Assembly (NCBI GenBank): GCA_018644745.1
Contig: JABGPX010000460.1
Location: 1-5,241, forward strand
Direction: 5' to 3'
Source: Spirochaetales bacterium
GTDB taxonomy: Bacteria > Spirochaetota > Spirochaetia > ARS1246
DNA length: 5,241 nucleotides
Positions 4,636 to 5,241 of the stretch are shown here, piece by piece (positions within the stretch are counted from its first letter, which is position 1; every line of letters starts with the position of its first letter). The notes beneath the pieces were generated by a model. That model was not told where the DNA came from. It worked only from the letters and a program-made list of their open reading frames with translations, and did not search any database. The translations under genes were made by a program, and so were the position numbers.

Positions 4636-5241
4636 TCATTCATAGGTGAGAAATCCTATTCCCCGATGGACTTCATTTTTTCTATAAGCAACCTCTGATC
4701 GAATATCAGCAGATAGCCTGTCCGCATCGAGTTTCTTCATGCCCATCAATTGGTACCGATTCCAAAGAACTGCTATGTCGCCGGGAGTAATATTTCCAAT
4801 AGATTCGATTCGTTTCGCTTGTACTCCAGTTAATTGCACATTGGGAAAGTAAGCCTCCACAAGTTTCAGACGATCCTTGGGGAGTGTTTCCCTGAACTCG
4901 ACCTTCCACGCAAATCGTCTTAAAGAGGCCCGATCAAGATTCCCAAGTAGGTTTGTACAACATATGAGAATGCCATCGAAGGTTTCCATTTGCTTGAGCA
5001 ATTCGTTTGTTTCGGTTACCAGATAGTGCGCGGTAGCGTTCTCTCGATTCCTGAGAAAGGAATCTGCCTCATCAAGCAGTAAAACCGCTTCACTCTCTGC
5101 AGCCTCTTCAAATGCTTGCCCAATGTTCTTCTCTGTTTGTCCCACCCACGCGCTGACTAAATCAGAGGCGCGTTTTTCCTTCAATTCCAGAGAGAGGGTA
5201 TTCGCCATATACTTCGCGAATGCTGTTTTCCCTGTTCCGGG
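4636..5241 (-). CDS. Classic AAA+ ATPase, C-terminal part (5' end outside window)
   Basis: 201 codons are visible, read from the window edge in the frame of the first base. They open inside Walker A with PGTGKT, so the N-terminal region is missing. Counting from that Pro: a pore-loop-like segment SDLVSAWVGQTEKNI (26-40), Walker B AVLLLDEADSFL (52-63, with D57 and E58), sensor 1 ICCTN (93-97), and LDRASLRRFAWKVEF (102-116) with RRF as in the second region of homology. A small lid domain follows (ITPGDIAVLWNR and onward), and the protein ends IGFLTYE. This is a complete ATPase core of the SpoVK or katanin-like type, which usually remodels proteins with ATP as a hexamer. A methionine at 5208 is internal, not the start, because Walker A lies before it. 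It is the first gene of the visible cluster and ends 30 bp before the nuclease stub. Confidence 0.9.
   Translation of the reverse strand, partial: PGTGKTAFAKYMANTLSLELKEKRASDLVSAWVGQTEKNIGQAFEEAAESEAVLLLDEADSFLRNRENATAHYLVTETNELLKQMETFDGILICCTNLLGNLDRASLRRFAWKVEFRETLPKDRLKLVEAYFPNVQLTGVQAKRIESIGNITPGDIAVLWNRYQLMGMKKLDADRLSADIRSEVAYRKNEVHRGIGFLTYE

Noticed and set aside
1..5241. CRISPR array, tRNA or rRNA genes
   Set aside because: I saw no regularly spaced direct repeats, no tRNA-like cloverleaf with a TTCGA-type arm, and no rRNA-like sequence.

Overview
This is a bacterial accessory region, probably part of a defence island. Every gene I accept lies on the minus strand, so transcription runs from high to low coordinates. 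I cannot name the host. An IS3-family element of the IS51 type and the moderate base composition fit a Gram-negative bacterium (Proteobacteria or Desulfobacterota-like), but this is weak inference.

Layout in order of transcription: (1) 5241-4636 is the 3' part of a classic AAA+ ATPase gene, cut by the window edge just inside the Walker A motif. (2) 4605-4501 is a 34-codon ORF with its own Shine-Dalgarno. Its sequence matches the N-terminus of the nuclease gene further down. (3) 4471-4046 encodes a small protein with three predicted membrane helices and a central charged segment. (4) 4045-3926 is a broken copy of the AAA+ ATPase C-terminus, in the same frame as the membrane-protein gene and directly after its stop. 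(5) 3894-3130 is a PD-(D/E)xK nuclease-like protein with a clear D...EAK active-site signature. (6) A good sigma-70-type promoter lies at 3070-3041. (7) 2987-2271 is a second, divergent PD-(D/E)xK-like protein. (8) 2197-889 is a complete 1309-bp IS with 26-bp perfect inverted repeats, a 3-bp GTA target duplication, and intact orfA and orfB. (9) From 672 off the left edge runs the N-terminal region of a large protein resembling McrB-like AAA+ restriction motor subunits.

The most interesting observation is a double scar. The intact ATPase is followed by a nuclease N-terminal fragment. An ATPase C-terminal fragment is followed by the intact nuclease. The simplest reading is that an ancestral ATPase-nuclease pair was duplicated in tandem, that the middle (most of nuclease copy 1 and ATPase copy 2) was lost, and that a membrane-protein gene now sits in its place.

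Functionally, the cluster combines an AAA+ remodelling ATPase, a membrane protein, two nuclease-fold proteins and a McrB-like motor. This suggests an anti-phage or anti-plasmid system, or two adjacent ones, but I do not recognise the exact combination as a named system. The IS separates the McrB-like gene from the rest without breaking any gene I accept.
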